A DNA stretch of 64,000 bases from Eunapius fragilis (GCA_963681505.1 OY811971.1:20208138-20272137), one strand, 5' to 3'. Shown: positions 1 through 10,324, counted from the first letter of the stretch. Numbers and translations are program-made. Notes: generated from the letters alone by a model not told the origin.

Positions 1-356
1 GAGCCCTCCTCCTCGCACTGGGGTTTCACGGCCACAAACAGCTTGTCGCCGTCTTTTATTGAGTAATGGCTTAGAGTATGGCCATCTTGTGAAGAAGCAC
101 ACAAAGCGCAAGGGTGACGTTTTTCTCACATGGTTGCACACCGCGCTGTACCTGCTAACGGTTTTCCCTTGTAGATGAATGACTGCAACTTAATTGGAAT
201 ATCTGTTTTACTCTCCACTATCCGTTTGACGTCATACACGGTCACAAGGTCATTTTCCACCTAGGAAGGCAAAGCCATAGGTTGTGCCCTTTACACCATA
301 AGACTTACTTCTACCGTTTCTTCTTGTCGTTTGATAACTTTAACCTTCAACTGCAT
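1..356 (-). CDS. UBL4A-like ubiquitin-fold protein, 5' exons (runs off left edge)
   Basis: Three minus-strand exons join in phase: 309-356 (ATG at 354-356, 16 codons), 152-260 and 1-85. Donors GAA|GTAAGT and GCAG|GTACAG and acceptors CCTAG| and ACAAG| are visible. The protein starts MQLKVKVIKRQ and forms one ubiquitin-like fold, with the core IYKGKPLADGHTLSHYSI followed by KDGDKLFVAVKP. The start and the strand-to-helix pattern resemble UBL4A/Get5, which acts with BAG6 in guiding tail-anchored proteins and in cytosolic quality control; the Gly-Lys-x-Leu-x-Asp-Gly turn is general to ubiquitin-like domains. Only about 80 residues are inside the window, so the C-terminal part that would separate UBL4A from other UBL proteins is missing. 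The gene is divergent from NF-YB, with 456 bp between start codons. Confident about the UBL fold, less about the family member. Confidence 0.72.
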
Positions 357-812
357 TCTCGATGCTCCAACGCCATATCAACAACGCGCATGCGGAAGAT
401 TACGGGTGTACACGAACTCGGATTAATGTCAACTACGTTCTTGTGATTGGTGCTTCGAGTATCCAACCAGATTGTGGAGGTACGTACGTAACCCCGAGCA
501 CTGGATAGTCGAGCATTCCGCGCGCAACTCAAATCGTTCTATAATATGTGGGAGAAGACAAGTGGGGCAACGTATGTGCGTAGGAGAGAGAGAGCTATGG
601 GTGATGGCTAGGCCGATTGGATCTGTAACGTACGTAAGATTCAGCCTCGAGTTGCAATTCGGGCGCGTTTGGCGGGCAAAGGCAGCTGCAAGCCACTCTC
701 CTCGCTTTAGGTACTAAAGTTGTCCCTATATATATATATTTATTTATTTATTATTTTATTTTTAAAGAGTATCTATATACATAATGGCGCACTTTTTCTG
801 ACTTAGGTGGTA
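357..812. promoter_or_regulatory. Shared intergenic region between divergent UBL and NF-YB genes
   Basis: This 456-bp interval separates two divergent start codons and should hold both promoters and 5' UTRs. An A/T tract with repeated TATA lies at 727-770. A tiny upstream ORF (ATG at 784, five codons then TGA) precedes the NF-YB start. CTGACTTAG at 798-806, just before the NF-YB start, could be a splice acceptor, so the NF-YB 5' UTR may be interrupted. No specific factor site is convincing. Confidence 0.4.
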
Positions 813-2053
813 ATGGCTATTCGAACAGAGGCGCTTTCCGAAGCCATGAACTACGGCTCGCAGAACGGGGAGCAGCTACCCGACTCGCTCATAAGCAGCC
901 CTTCACTGCGAGGGGCGTATATTACGCAGCAGAGGCACCACCACCACCACATGGGGTTCGCCCAGACCGCCGCCGTGATAAGCGCTTCCTCGTCTGACGT
1001 CACCGTTCTATCGGAGGGGGAACAGCCCGCGCAGCACCCGTCGTCGGATATCGGCGCGGACTACGGGATGCACCACGGTGACCTTGGCGCTGTGTTACAG
1101 CAACAACCGCACCTTATGCAAGGCAAGTAGAAAGGGGGTAGACATTTTGTTTGGAATTCGTATGCCCTTCATGTGTTAAGGAAGGGGAGGTGGGGGTTAA
1201 TATTTTTTGACGGGCTTTAACGCCATTTCAGCTGGCGACGTCACTCATAATCCAGAGGATCTACGCTTCCAGTACCCTGTGGTAACGGCACACCATACCC
1301 TACCTCCTGTTAAGAAAATTGTGTACAGGGAACAGGTGCGTGTGTGTGTGTGTGTGTGTGGCTGTTTTGAGTTTCCTCCATTCCTGCAGGATCGGTTCCT
1401 TCCCATTGCTAACATTGCCAGAATTATGAGGAATGCTCTGCCTAAAAATGGAAAAGTACCAAAACCTTCCCCAGTGTCCCGGAGTAATGTGACCCATTTG
1501 TTGTTTTTGATCCCCAGGTGTCAAAGGATGCAAAGGAATGTATGCAGGAATGTGTATCAGAGTTCATCAGCTTCATCACTAGCGAGTATCCTTTTGTTAT
1601 GTGAATGTGTGTATTCACGTGAGATAGAGTTGTGTGTGTGTATGTGTGTGTGTGTGTATGTGTATGTGTGTGTGTGTATGTGTGTGTTTGTACATATACT
1701 TGTTATCGTGTTGGAACACTCCTGAGCTCATTTAAGAGCATGTGACAAATGTGCCCAAGAGAAGAGAAAGACTGTGACTGGCGATGACATTCTCTATGCC
1801 ATGGCAACACTGGGGTTTGACAACTATATTGAACCCCTCAGACAATATCTACAAAAATTCAGAGAGGCAAGTTCCCCTCCCCCACTTCAAACCCGCCACC
1901 ACACAAAATAGAAGTAATATGTTTCGGTGTTCAGTTTGTTGCTCCTCCTCCCCATGCAGTTCAACAGGGCAGAGAAAACTGCTAGAACAGATGTGCAGTC
2001 AGATGACTCCAATGACTTGTTCGGTGAGTAATGTTGACCATCTGACTGGACCA

Positions 2054-2100
<47 letters not shown>

Positions 2101-2205
2101 ACAAAAGGTGCTTCAGGGGGTGGAGATGTTGCCACATTGATGCCCACATACTCCTTTGAGCATTTGGTAGGCTTTGTACTCCCAGGCCATTGTGATATTA
2201 TTTGA
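813..2205 (+). CDS. NFYB: NF-YB, CCAAT-binding factor subunit B
   Basis: NF-YB is the histone-fold subunit that pairs with NF-YC and binds CCAAT boxes with NF-YA in the nucleus. Seven exons join in phase: 813-1122, 1232-1335, 1390-1455, 1518-1585, 1737-1866, 1960-2023 and 2108-2205, giving 279 aa. Residues 1-138 are a low-conservation His/Gln/Ser-rich N-terminus. The histone fold starts at about residue 139 with [13 protein letters not shown], continues with [20 protein letters not shown] and [19 protein letters not shown], and ends in YLQKFRE, all diagnostic. The tail after the fold is short and acidic. Two introns, after 1122 and after 1866, use GC donors with the perfect context AG|GCAAGT. 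Introns hold TG repeats (about 1338-1360, 1634-1690, 2062-2098). A GTG at 807 is in frame, but the ATG at 813 is the likely start. ATTAAA at 2310-2315 may be the poly(A) signal. Confidence 0.92.
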
Positions 2206-2574
2206 TGGTGTTCCTTCCATTCAGCAGTGATCTCTGCACCTTTGCCTAAACTACTCTTCTGTTCCTATGATTTGACGTGACTGCACTCTTCCTTCTGTTG
2301 CTCTGTTTCATTAAAAATAATTATTTTCAACCACATGTGCATACATGTTGGTTTGTATTAACTACCATCTTGCATATATACCCTGCAAACTGCACCACTA
2401 CATTGCATGTTACCTATTTACTACCAGGGTATGCACTTCAAAAAAGTCCACTTTTTTTTTTTCATCGGAGTATTGGTTCACCTATCAATATATTTTTAAT
2501 CCTTACATTTGAGAGATTCACAAAAGCCACCACTAGGCCAAGGTTCCATACTTGAAACCTTACTCTCTCATAAC

Positions 2575-2624
2575 CCAGATGGTGGTCCTCTTCTGGCCAC
2601 CTGCTGCTTCCTCCCCAAAGGTTC
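2575..2624 (-). pseudogene. PUS7 exon 4 fragment
   Basis: About 50 bp is nearly identical to part of PUS7 exon 4 (around 18878-18928), sharing GATGGTGGTCCTCTTCTGGC and CCACCTGCTGCT, with one or two mismatches. It has the same strand orientation as the real gene but no neighbouring exon sequence in order. It is one of several detached PUS7 pieces in this window. It cannot encode anything on its own. Confidence 0.75.
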
Positions 2625-2634
2625 CACTCCATAT

Positions 2635-2870
2635 CGCATAATAGAAATTCTACATTATTGGTATAATCGGCGCTCTTTAAAACATTTCTCCCGAGAATCG
2701 GAGGAGAATTGGCTTGGGAACGAGAATAGCACACGCGTTTTTAAATTTGTTCTCTTAAAGCAAACAGTCGGACGATTTGAACAGAACTGGTTCGATAGCA
2801 ACAAAGTGCTAAACTATCCGTTTCTCGGTACGAGAGTTATATTCGCGGGTCGCGTTTGATTTCATGATAC
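2635..2870. repeat. Dispersed repeat, copy 1 (family also near 10.3 kb and 49 kb)
   Basis: This segment shares, on the opposite strand, the string of motifs found at 10325-10630 and 48955-49420: a TTTGTTCTCTTAAAGC-type block, GTTCGATAGCA and an AACTATCCGTTTCT block. The copies are diverged and have no coding capacity. Related shorter copies occur in P450 intron 7 near 31000-31130 and 56050-56200. The family is unidentified; it is probably a non-autonomous element. Confidence 0.5.
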
Positions 2871-2957
2871 AGCACAAATGGACCTACTAACGTAGGTTCC
2901 GATTTAATTAAATATAAGCATGTAAGTTCATTCTTAATATCTGCGAATTATCTTAAT

Positions 2958-3410
2958 ACTAGCGTGTCCCCGTGAAAAATCACGGGTTGATTATTCGTCT
3001 CGCTATTCATTTGCCAGATGAACAGTTGGTCTACCTCCTAGCTCCTCTATTTTTACCGGCTGTTTTACCAAATGTTGCATATATAATCTATCACCTGTTC
3101 TAACATACGGTTACTACGCAACCTATATAACATACCCACGCAATTTCAGATAGTAACTACATGTTCTCGGCCTTTAAGATGAGACTTGAGAGCGAAGCAC
3201 AATAGCGTTGCATTTATTCTCCCCCCCCCCCCCCCCCCCCCCCCCCACTTTGAATTCAAGAAATATTGAAAAAAAATTTAGATTTTAAATGTGAAGTGGA
3301 AACCAGCTGTCATTGCGACCGCCTTTTGTGTGGGAGGTGGTCGTTCCTATTGGTAGCTAGGTACGCGTACATACCTAGCAACCAATAGGTGCTAGGCCGA
3401 GTATATAAAT
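2958..3410. repeat. Dispersed repeat, second copy at 9848-10305
   Basis: This starts ACTAGCGTGT and runs through a TTGCCAGATGAACAGTTGGT block, a C homopolymer (3220-3246), a GCGACCGCCTTTTGTGTGGG block and GGTACGCGTACATACCTA. The 9848-10305 region repeats the whole series in the same order and orientation, so this is one mobile or duplicated unit of about 450 bp. No ORF. Confidence 0.75.
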
Positions 3411-3745
3411 GAGTTACGCGGACGTACGTACGTTTTATTATTATTATTTATTTATTTTTTATAGTCAAGAATTTTATTATATTAGTAAGCAACTATACAC
3501 ATAAATGAAAAGGAAACAAAATAACTCATTTATATACTCGGCCAAGCGCCTATTGGTTGCTAGGTATGTACGCGTACCTAGCAACCAATAGGAACGACCA
3601 CCTCCCACACAAAAGGCGGTCGCAATTACAGCTGGTTTCCACTTCACATTTAATATCTAAAAAAAAATTCAATATTTCGTGAATTCAAAGTGGGTGGGGG
3701 GGGAAACTGCATAAGTGCCGAAAGAATAAATCAACGCTATGTGAG
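3187..3745. mobile_element. Fold-back element with arms of about 220 bp
   Basis: The segment 3187-3410 reappears inverted at 3528-3745, with an A/T-rich loop between. The arms include the CTAGGTACGCGTACATACCTAG palindromic block and the CGCCTTTTGTGTGGG block. The long C run in the left arm is shorter as G in the right arm. The loop side carries GTTACGCGGACGTACGT, a motif also found beside hairpin elements near 9.73, 9.82 and 11.18 kb, which suggests a common family of termini. Confidence 0.7.
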
Positions 3746-3962
3746 TACTGCCACATCTCCTGGCTAGTGCCCTCACTGTCTCCTCCCCAGGTCCCCGTGA
3801 GTACTGCCACATCTCCTGGCCAGTGCCCTGACTGTCTCCTCCTCAGGTTCCTGTGCATACTGACTGCCTCCTCCCCAGGTCCCTGTGAGTACTACCACAT
3901 CTCCTGGCCAGTGCCCTGACTGTCTCCTCCCCAGATCCCTGTGAGTACTGCCACATCTCCAG
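3738..3962. repeat. Minisatellite, 56-57 bp unit
   Basis: About four imperfect units of GTGAGTACTGCCACATCTCC followed by a TGGCCAGTGCCC block and CTCCTCCCCAG. The third unit is shortened. Each unit contains both a donor-like and an acceptor-like string. The array abuts the PUS7 exon 10/8 pseudogene piece directly. Confidence 0.7.
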
Positions 3963-3963
3963 G

Positions 3964-4320
3964 CACAAAGTTGAAGGCCCCCTGGATGTCATTAGTCACT
4001 CCACCCCTGAACTCACCAGCCGACGTGGTGGGTGGGGATTGTGGAAGTGCCAAATTGCTGCATGCCTTAATAGTTTATGAAACCAATGTCCCTGAGCGAC
4101 GCCATGGCAACGTTGATAACCTCATCATCCTCACACTGCACTTTCCTGCAAAATGCACACCACAGGGAGACACACAAACCACAGGTAGACACATGCACAC
4201 CACAGGGAGACACACACCACAGGGAGAGACACGCACACCACAGGGAGAGACACACCGCAGGTAGACACACACCACAGATAGACACACACACCACAGGGAG
4301 AGACACACACACTACTGGGA
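3964..4320 (-). pseudogene. PUS7 pseudogene piece: end of exon 10 fused to exon 8
   Basis: 3964-3998 matches the 3' end and donor of PUS7 exon 10. It is followed immediately by a full-length copy of exon 8 with its splice borders (4017-4145, 129 bp, as in the real gene). Exon 9 and both flanking introns are absent. The exon 8 copy has a nonsense change: the codons for Tyr-Tyr after Phe-Ile-Asn read Tyr-stop. Downstream, 4150-4320 carries the same CACAGGGAGACACACAC minisatellite as the real PUS7 intron 7 (16750-16930), so the piece was copied as genomic DNA, not through mRNA. Confidence 0.85.
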
Positions 4321-6690
4321 ATGTATTGCGTAATGGTTATACATATACAAAATGAATGGCAAGTCGTTTTAATAAGTATACCTACAATGGCTACATAATA
4401 TGGACATTGCATTGTGTTTGAATTACATGTTGGCCAAGAAAAAAAAAAGATGTATATCTATATGGCTATGGATCACCTTCCCCTATTTGGGAGACCTTTG
4501 AACCTTCAGTTGATAACCCTGATTTACTTATAGGAATAGCCAATCCTTGGTTACGTATTGTAGTTAGTAATTGTTGTACATGCATGTGTATGTTAATTTT
4601 TATGTGCTTCAAAATCAAATGGAAATGGATAGTTCTTCATGCAGTCAGGAATTTAATTTGTTTCATTCCCACGTCGATCAAGGATACACATGCGCATGTG
4701 CCATCAAGACCAAGTAAACTCTCCTTTTTACTGCATTTTGATGAGGCACTGTTGTTTCAATATTGTTAACTTCTTGCCTGCGCCGTTTCATTCCAGATGA
4801 GTATACAACATACAAACATGCCCATTACTAATGCCGATGTAGTTTGCTTGTGGGTGATCATGATTTGTATGCACAGTAATGTAAATGAGCCCATGCATCT
4901 TGCACAAACAAGCACACCGTCCATGCCTTGCCGCTCGTACCAGGTCAAATGAACCATATTCTTCTGGCAGTGGTCTATATGCTGTAAACACAGAAAAATG
5001 TGCAGGATTTGTTACATTTGCACTCACATGAGCAGGTGTTCATGTATTTTGACTGTGTTCTTGCATGGTATGCTTGCAAAACACACAAATTCTTTGTAAG
5101 TAGTCATGATGATCTATAACACTGATAATCTCTTATTACCTACCAGCAGTATATACTACATTCCTTTGCAATTAACATTTTCATTTGCCTACATGCATTA
5201 CACTAAACTGCTCATGTAATTATTATGCGCATATGCAGACATTGGGGCCAGCATTTATGTGCATTATGACGGTGAATTTTTGGCTCTGGAGACTGAAATT
5301 ACCATGGCAAGATCATAACACCCTCTTACAACACCCTCAAACATATTTTCACTGCCAGGTGTCGATATCCTGTGTCACCAAATTTATTTTATCTGTAATT
5401 TGCTTGCTGTTAATCAAGACTGACTAATCCACATGTAGTGCTAGATATCTGGTCTGTCCTCCAAGTGTGATAAAGCCTATTTTGCTACCAGCAATTACAT
5501 CAGACCATGGCTTGCTTTTGCAGGGGTTCGAGCTGTGAGCCTCTGCCTGTGAGGGTCAAGCACCAAATGGAGGAGTGGCTGGGGTTTGATGATGGTGCCT
5601 CATCCATGGAGCAAATTTTTCTCTTGACTTATTGTTGATGATTTCATTTAAATAACTGAAGTATTATCTAATTGAATGTATTTCATTATTTGTACCACGA
5701 ATGTGCATATCAGTGGCAGACATTGGGGCCAGCATTTATGTGCATGACACAAGATGGTGATTTCTGGCATAGGTGAGTGTTACATTCGACAGGGCCTGTG
5801 GATAATGTGTTATGATGGGTGAATTTTTGACTCTGGAGACATGGCAAGATAAAAACACCCTCTTGCAACATCCTCTTACATATTTTCACTGCTAGGTGAT
5901 GACATTCTGTGTCACCATGTTTATTTGACGTAACATAATATGCTTGCTGCTAACCAGTCTTGCTTGGAAGACTGACTAATCCTCACTATAGCCTCTTGTA
6001 GACTTGCAGCGAGAGGCTTTCGATATGTTTTTTTTGTTGTTGGCCACATAACAAGCAAGGTTTAGGGTTATGTTATGTTAACTTAATTCCATCTAAGTTA
6101 TTTAGATACATTATGAATGAAACTGCATTTGTACACTAGAGTCATTTATAGTCAGACGACAATTTGGGCATGCAATGACTTAATCTATAAATGGCTGTGG
6201 CAGCACAAATGGCAGTATGAAGTACAAAGTAGGAATGGAGTGATGACCCAATATATTCCTCAGTCGGAACGATCCAAAACAGATGTGCTACTATCTATAA
6301 ATGTGCATGCTACTTACTGCGCAGGGAATCAATTGATAGTGAAAACCGAGGGTCGAACGTAAAAGTTAAACCCAATGGATACAGTAATTAACTTAGCAAT
6401 ATGGGATTGAGAAACCTCAAAGTGACTTATATTTGCTTGCACAATTGAAAAGTTTCTATGGCAATTGGTAAATGGCAAATTGTAGTATATATTTAAAAAT
6501 GGAGAAATATTGATCTGTACTGAATTAGACATTCAATGTATGGGAGGCAAGTGCCTCAATCTAACAGAATACATCAATAGCGACAGGACCCTTCTGCGCA
6601 TACGTACCGAATTTGAACCGATTTGGACGCTCCTACCTGATGATGTGGCCGTTTTGAACCATATGGGGTACCGGACCTTGTAACGTCGGT
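4321..6690. other. Gene-poor stretch with a duplicated segment and possible exon remains
   Basis: No recognisable gene. A minus-strand open stretch at 4788-4982 sits behind a good acceptor (TTTTCTGTGTTTACAG) and reads in a protein-like way, and a plus-strand stretch at 5526-5636 behind TTTTGCAG is also open to a TGA. Neither resembles a family I know. The segment 5230-5435 is repeated in direct orientation at 5706-5975 with small insertions (shared ACATTGGGGCCAGCATTTAT). The remainder is A/T-rich and featureless. Confidence 0.35.
5230..5975. repeat. Direct duplication, period about 490 bp
   Basis: 5230-5435 and 5706-5975 share in order ACATTGGGGCCAGCATTTAT, GGTGAATTTTTG, GCTAGGTG or GCCAGGTG and AGACTGACTAATCC. 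The second copy carries an extra block of about 60 bp after the first motif. The first copy has an open frame of about 27 codons after a CAG; the second copy is frameshifted. It could be an exon duplication in a decayed gene. Confidence 0.6.
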
Positions 6691-6697
6691 ACTCCGC

Positions 6698-7738
6698 ATG
6701 AGTAAGACACCAATATGTATTTTCTATAGTAATTTTGTGGTATGTTGTGTTAAAAATAGAAACCCGATGGCGTTAATATTTCGGGAGGTCGATTTACACG
6801 AGTGCTACAAACATACACCTCACCATGAGTGCTACCGGCTAAGGCAAAGGTCAACGCAGCATACACCCCACCATGAGTGCCACCTGCTAATGAGAACCCA
6901 TATACAATCCTTGCCAAAACCATCACCCGAGGTGGTGGTAGCCGACCTTATAGCCGTCAGCTGCTACCCCGTGGTCATTGTGACAAGGGTCAGCGGGCTG
7001 TGGCTTAGCCTGGGACCGTCCTGGTGCTCTGTGCTCGGTTTCGTCAACATACTCTTCCTCACTCTTCGCTACATGACCATGTCCTTGTTATCCTTCGATC
7101 GGTTCGGCATGGTGTTCTTCCCGTTTACGTATCCCTTCAACGGCAATAAGATAATGCTGGCGCTGAGCTCCGCGGTGTGGCTGACCTCGCTGCTCATTGC
7201 TGCGTCACCCCTCTTCTTACAGTGTCTAGGTTTCCAAAAAATATCCGGATTTTGCGGTGTGAGCATTTTTTGCTCTTCGGGTTGCCACGCTTGGCGGTAT
7301 GTTCAGGACTCTGTGATTTTCGTAGGGGGAGCCCTCCTGCCGATCATTTTGTATTCATCGATGTTCTGGAAGGCCCGGCAGCTGAACAATCGCGTGAGAG
7401 ACATTGCTGGATCCCAGGCTCAAGCGGATGAATCCGCGAGGCGAGCCCGCTACACGTTTTTGTTCCTCTTTCTAACTCTGGGGGGGTGTAGCCTTCCACA
7501 GTTTGGAAACGCTATGCTTGCACCGCTGAAAAAAAGCTTCGCGGAAGTTTACTGGACGTATGCAGGACTAAGTGTGATTGCTTTGTTTGCCACTGTCGTT
7601 CTGGACCCTCTGGTTATAATCAAACACGAAGATTTCAGGAGATGTGCCTTAAAACTGCTGAAACTACCGCAGACCAGAGCCACCGCTACCATCATTCCTG
7701 TTTTACCCAGCACCATAGAACATCGTAAATCTGCATGA
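6698..7738 (+). CDS. Rhodopsin-class (class A) GPCR, N-terminally atypical
   Basis: A single 346-codon frame with six clear membrane segments corresponding to TM2-TM7: TM2 about 80-101, TM3 about 111-133, TM4 about 152-174, TM5 about 204-224, TM6 about 252-273 and TM7 about 284-308. The disulfide Cys before TM3 (C110) and Cys residues in the second extracellular loop are present. The DRY motif is DRF (134-136), the TM6 motif reads CSLP (264-267) and the TM7 motif is DPLVI in place of NPxxY. TM1 is not visible. The first 78 residues instead hold a duplicated HTPHHEC stretch and look non-native, so the true 5' exon may lie upstream and the frame before about 6920 may be intronic. Such receptors sit in the plasma membrane and couple to G proteins. 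The ligand cannot be predicted. Confidence 0.75.
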   Translation: MSKTPICIFYSNFVVCCVKNRNPMALIFREVDLHECYKHTPHHECYRLRQRSTQHTPHHECHLLMRTHIQSLPKPSPEVVVADLIAVSCYPVVIVTRVSGLWLSLGPSWCSVLGFVNILFLTLRYMTMSLLSFDRFGMVFFPFTYPFNGNKIMLALSSAVWLTSLLIAASPLFLQCLGFQKISGFCGVSIFCSSGCHAWRYVQDSVIFVGGALLPIILYSSMFWKARQLNNRVRDIAGSQAQADESARRARYTFLFLFLTLGGCSLPQFGNAMLAPLKKSFAEVYWTYAGLSVIALFATVVLDPLVIIKHEDFRRCALKLLKLPQTRATATIIPVLPSTIEHRKSA

Positions 7739-8129
7739 ATACATGGAAGCGTAAGTTAAAGTGTTGCAACGCGTTAACGGCGGGGGTATTGAACATTAAT
7801 TTAATATCATTAACAATCTACATTTGTGAACAACTTATGACTTTATGCAGTTTAATTGTCATTTTTCCGTACGAAGCATTTGGGTTCCATAGCTGATATA
7901 AGTTTCGGTCCCAGACCCATGCAAGTCAGCAGCGGATGGATTAATTACATCACCGTTACGTAATCTATCCGCTGTGACCATAATTATATATAGTCTGTAC
8001 TCTTATCACCAACGGATTGATATCCGTCCCAACGAATTGGCGCGATTGTTGTCTCTCGTCGTGTGAATTCAACAAAGCCATCCGGCATTATATAGGATTG
8101 AGTACATAAAAGACCATAAAGAAAAGTTT

Positions 8130-8233
8130 GAAACGAGCGTATCTCCAAAACCCTTCACGCCAATTCACATACCTTTTTGATAAAGGTGTGTGGTGGCATG
8201 ATTCAGAAGAGTTTTGGAGATTACGCTCGTTTC
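8130..8233. mobile_element. Small hairpin element (MITE-like), about 104 bp
   Basis: GAAACGAGCGTATCTCCAAA at the left end is matched by an inverted copy at the right end (…TTTGGAGATTACGCTCGTTTC, one inserted base). No coding capacity. No clear target duplication. Confidence 0.6.
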
Positions 8234-8589
8234 TTTTTTGTTACGGGTCTCCCGTAAGCGCTCGTTAAATTCTACGGTATGAAACATGATCACTATGAGA
8301 ACGTTGGTAAGATTGTTGATATATGGTTTGCTAAATGAAGTCAATGGTGTACGGTGTTAAAAGCAGGTACGACTGACTAAAAGGAAAAAATGAATTAATA
8401 AAACAAACCCATATTCACCCTGGTTCGCGCCGTGGCTAAAGCCTAATTGGCAAGATGTGCTCTCCAGGACATCCTTTGAATTTTTTGTAGTCGTGTATCC
8501 ATTGTAACTGTATATATACATGTGTAGCTTAGATCTGTAATAATAATAATAAATCCGGTCATGCATGGTGTGACCCGATATGCGCGTGT

Positions 8590-8594
8590 GTGTG

Positions 8595-8641
<47 letters not shown>
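8590..8641. repeat. TG microsatellite
   Basis: A nearly pure TG/GT tract of about 50 bp between GCGCG-containing flanks. Open frames on both strands here are products of the repeat. Confidence 0.95.
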
Positions 8642-8648
<7 letters not shown>

Positions 8649-8909
8649 GGAGGGGTGGTCCGCGCGCGGTGAGTGCGGGTGTGTGCATGCATGCGATTTT
8701 AACTATAGCCAGGTTCAGTTGTTTGTGACAAGCGTTGTATGTAATCATCATTTTAAAAATACTTTAATTTCTTTTCTTTTAGGACATGAAATCAAATATA
8801 ATAAATTACGTAGTTAATGCACACACAATAAAGATAAATCACGTACACATACATGCTCGAACCTGCAAAATACCACCTAACACTAAAGACACACAATAAT
8901 GCATAATAA

Positions 8910-9560
8910 TTGATGTGGCCGTACAGTCAACTAGATATGATGGCTCTGCAATTGGCTCTTACTAAGGCCAACCCTAGGCGGCTGTATAGTCCAAAGATAT
9001 CGATGATCTTGGACTTGGGTTCGTTTAGCATGGGGAAGGCGACCTGCAAGCTTAGAAAAGGTCGCCACTGCTGCAGCACCCCAACACCCATAAGTCTCGA
9101 CCACAAGTGGGGTGCAGACCCAACCCAATTCCTCACACTTCCTATCATTGGTGTTGTGCTTTCTGTTCTCGGCCACAAGGGCTGCCGAACCTGCTGTCAT
9201 GCTCGCTTCTATCAAAACAGCGTGGACGTGATGGACAAGTCAAAGGCAGCAGGTTTGCCACGATCCCGGTTAGGGACAAGAGCATCTGCAGGGCAGGATT
9301 GTGAATTGGACCCATGCTGCCCCACAGCCCATCTCCAGAGGTGGACCCAGGCAAGCACGTTGGCAGAAGTAAAAAAAAAAAAACCTCCCGGAGCTTATTA
9401 TGGCGCAAAGCCATATCCCTTCCATGCATGCTTACAACTGAGGGTGTGATGGCCAAAGTCATCATCCAACACAAAGGAAGGAAAATGAGGGCAGGGCAAC
9501 TTTGGCCTTGGACCACCGGGATACCCAATCACCACTTTAGTGCCACTTGAAACTCTGCAG
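8910..9560. other. Unidentified segment with overlapping open frames on both strands
   Basis: Plus 8910-9449 (179 codons) and minus 9145-9528 (127 codons) are both open, and base composition is richer in G/C than in the flanks. The plus frame ends in a run of A at 9370-9383. I see no conserved domain, signal peptide or metal-binding pattern in either frame. It may be a worn retroelement piece or a processed copy. No function is proposed. Confidence 0.25.
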
Positions 9561-9729
9561 GCTCCAAGTGGAGGTTGAGGCGAGGGGAGGGATCCGAGGG
9601 AGTGACGGACAGCCAGGCAAAGATGTGTGTGTGTATGTGGGGGTGGGGGAAGAGATGGACAAAAGATGAGCCCTGTCAGTCAAGGTTGCGCTATGAAAAA
9701 GGTTACTGAACTGTCGGTCTTCAATCTCT

Positions 9730-9831
9730 AACGTACGTCCGCGTAACACTATACGGTATGTCTGGTATGTAAAAAAAAAAAAAAAAAAACAACATATACC
9801 AGACATACCGTAGTGTTACGCGGACGTACTT
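9730..9831. mobile_element. Near-perfect hairpin element, about 100 bp
   Basis: The left arm 9731-9769 (CGTACGTCCGCGTAACACTA…) and right arm 9793-9830 (…GTGTTACGCGGACGTACT) are inverted copies separated by a run of about 20 A. The arms include ACGGTATGTCTGGTATGT. The terminal motif GTTACGCGGACGTAC recurs at 3413-3431 and 11181-11198. Confidence 0.7.
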
Positions 9832-9847
9832 ACTTATATATATATAT

Positions 9848-10305
9848 ACTAGCGTGTTCCCGTGAAAAATCACGGGCTGATTATTCGTCTCGCTGTTATT
9901 CGTCTTGCTATTCATTTGCCAGATGAACAGTTGGTCTACCTCCTAGCTCCTCTTTTTTTTTACCGGCTGTTTTACCAAATGTTGCATATATAGTTCTAAC
10001 ATACGGTTACTACGCAACCTCTATAACATGCCCGCGCAATTGCAGATAGTAACTACATGTTCTCGGCCTGTACGATGAGACTTGAGAGTGAACCACAATA
10101 GCGTTGCATTTATTCTTTCGGCACTTATGCAGTTTCCCCCCCCCCCCCCCCCCCCACTTTGAATTCAAGAAATATTGAAAAAAATTTAGATATTAAATGA
10201 AACCAGCTGTCATTGCGACCGCCTTTTGTGTGGGCAGTGGTCGTTCCGATTGGTAGCTAGGTACGCGTACATACCTATCAACCTATAGGCGCTAGGCCGA
10301 GTATT
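9848..10305. repeat. Dispersed repeat, copy of 2958-3410
   Basis: Collinear copy of the repeat at 2958-3410, from ACTAGCGTGTTCCCGTG to the GCCGAGTATT end, including a C homopolymer at about 10136-10156. It has a short internal duplication of the ATTATTCGTCT block. Non-coding. Confidence 0.75.
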
Positions 10306-10324
10306 AGGATCCTATATAGGAATT

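Larger units (their letters stand above)
7739..8909. other. Intergenic stretch with two small hairpin elements and a TG repeat
   Basis: No gene is seen. It holds a partial copy of the 12.1-kb hairpin family (7905-7985), a hairpin element (8130-8233) and a TG microsatellite (8590-8641). The rest is unique A/T-rich sequence. Confidence 0.6.

Noticed and set aside
8357..8751. His/Thr-rich frames on the minus strand
   Set aside because: Produced by the TG microsatellite at 8590-8641.
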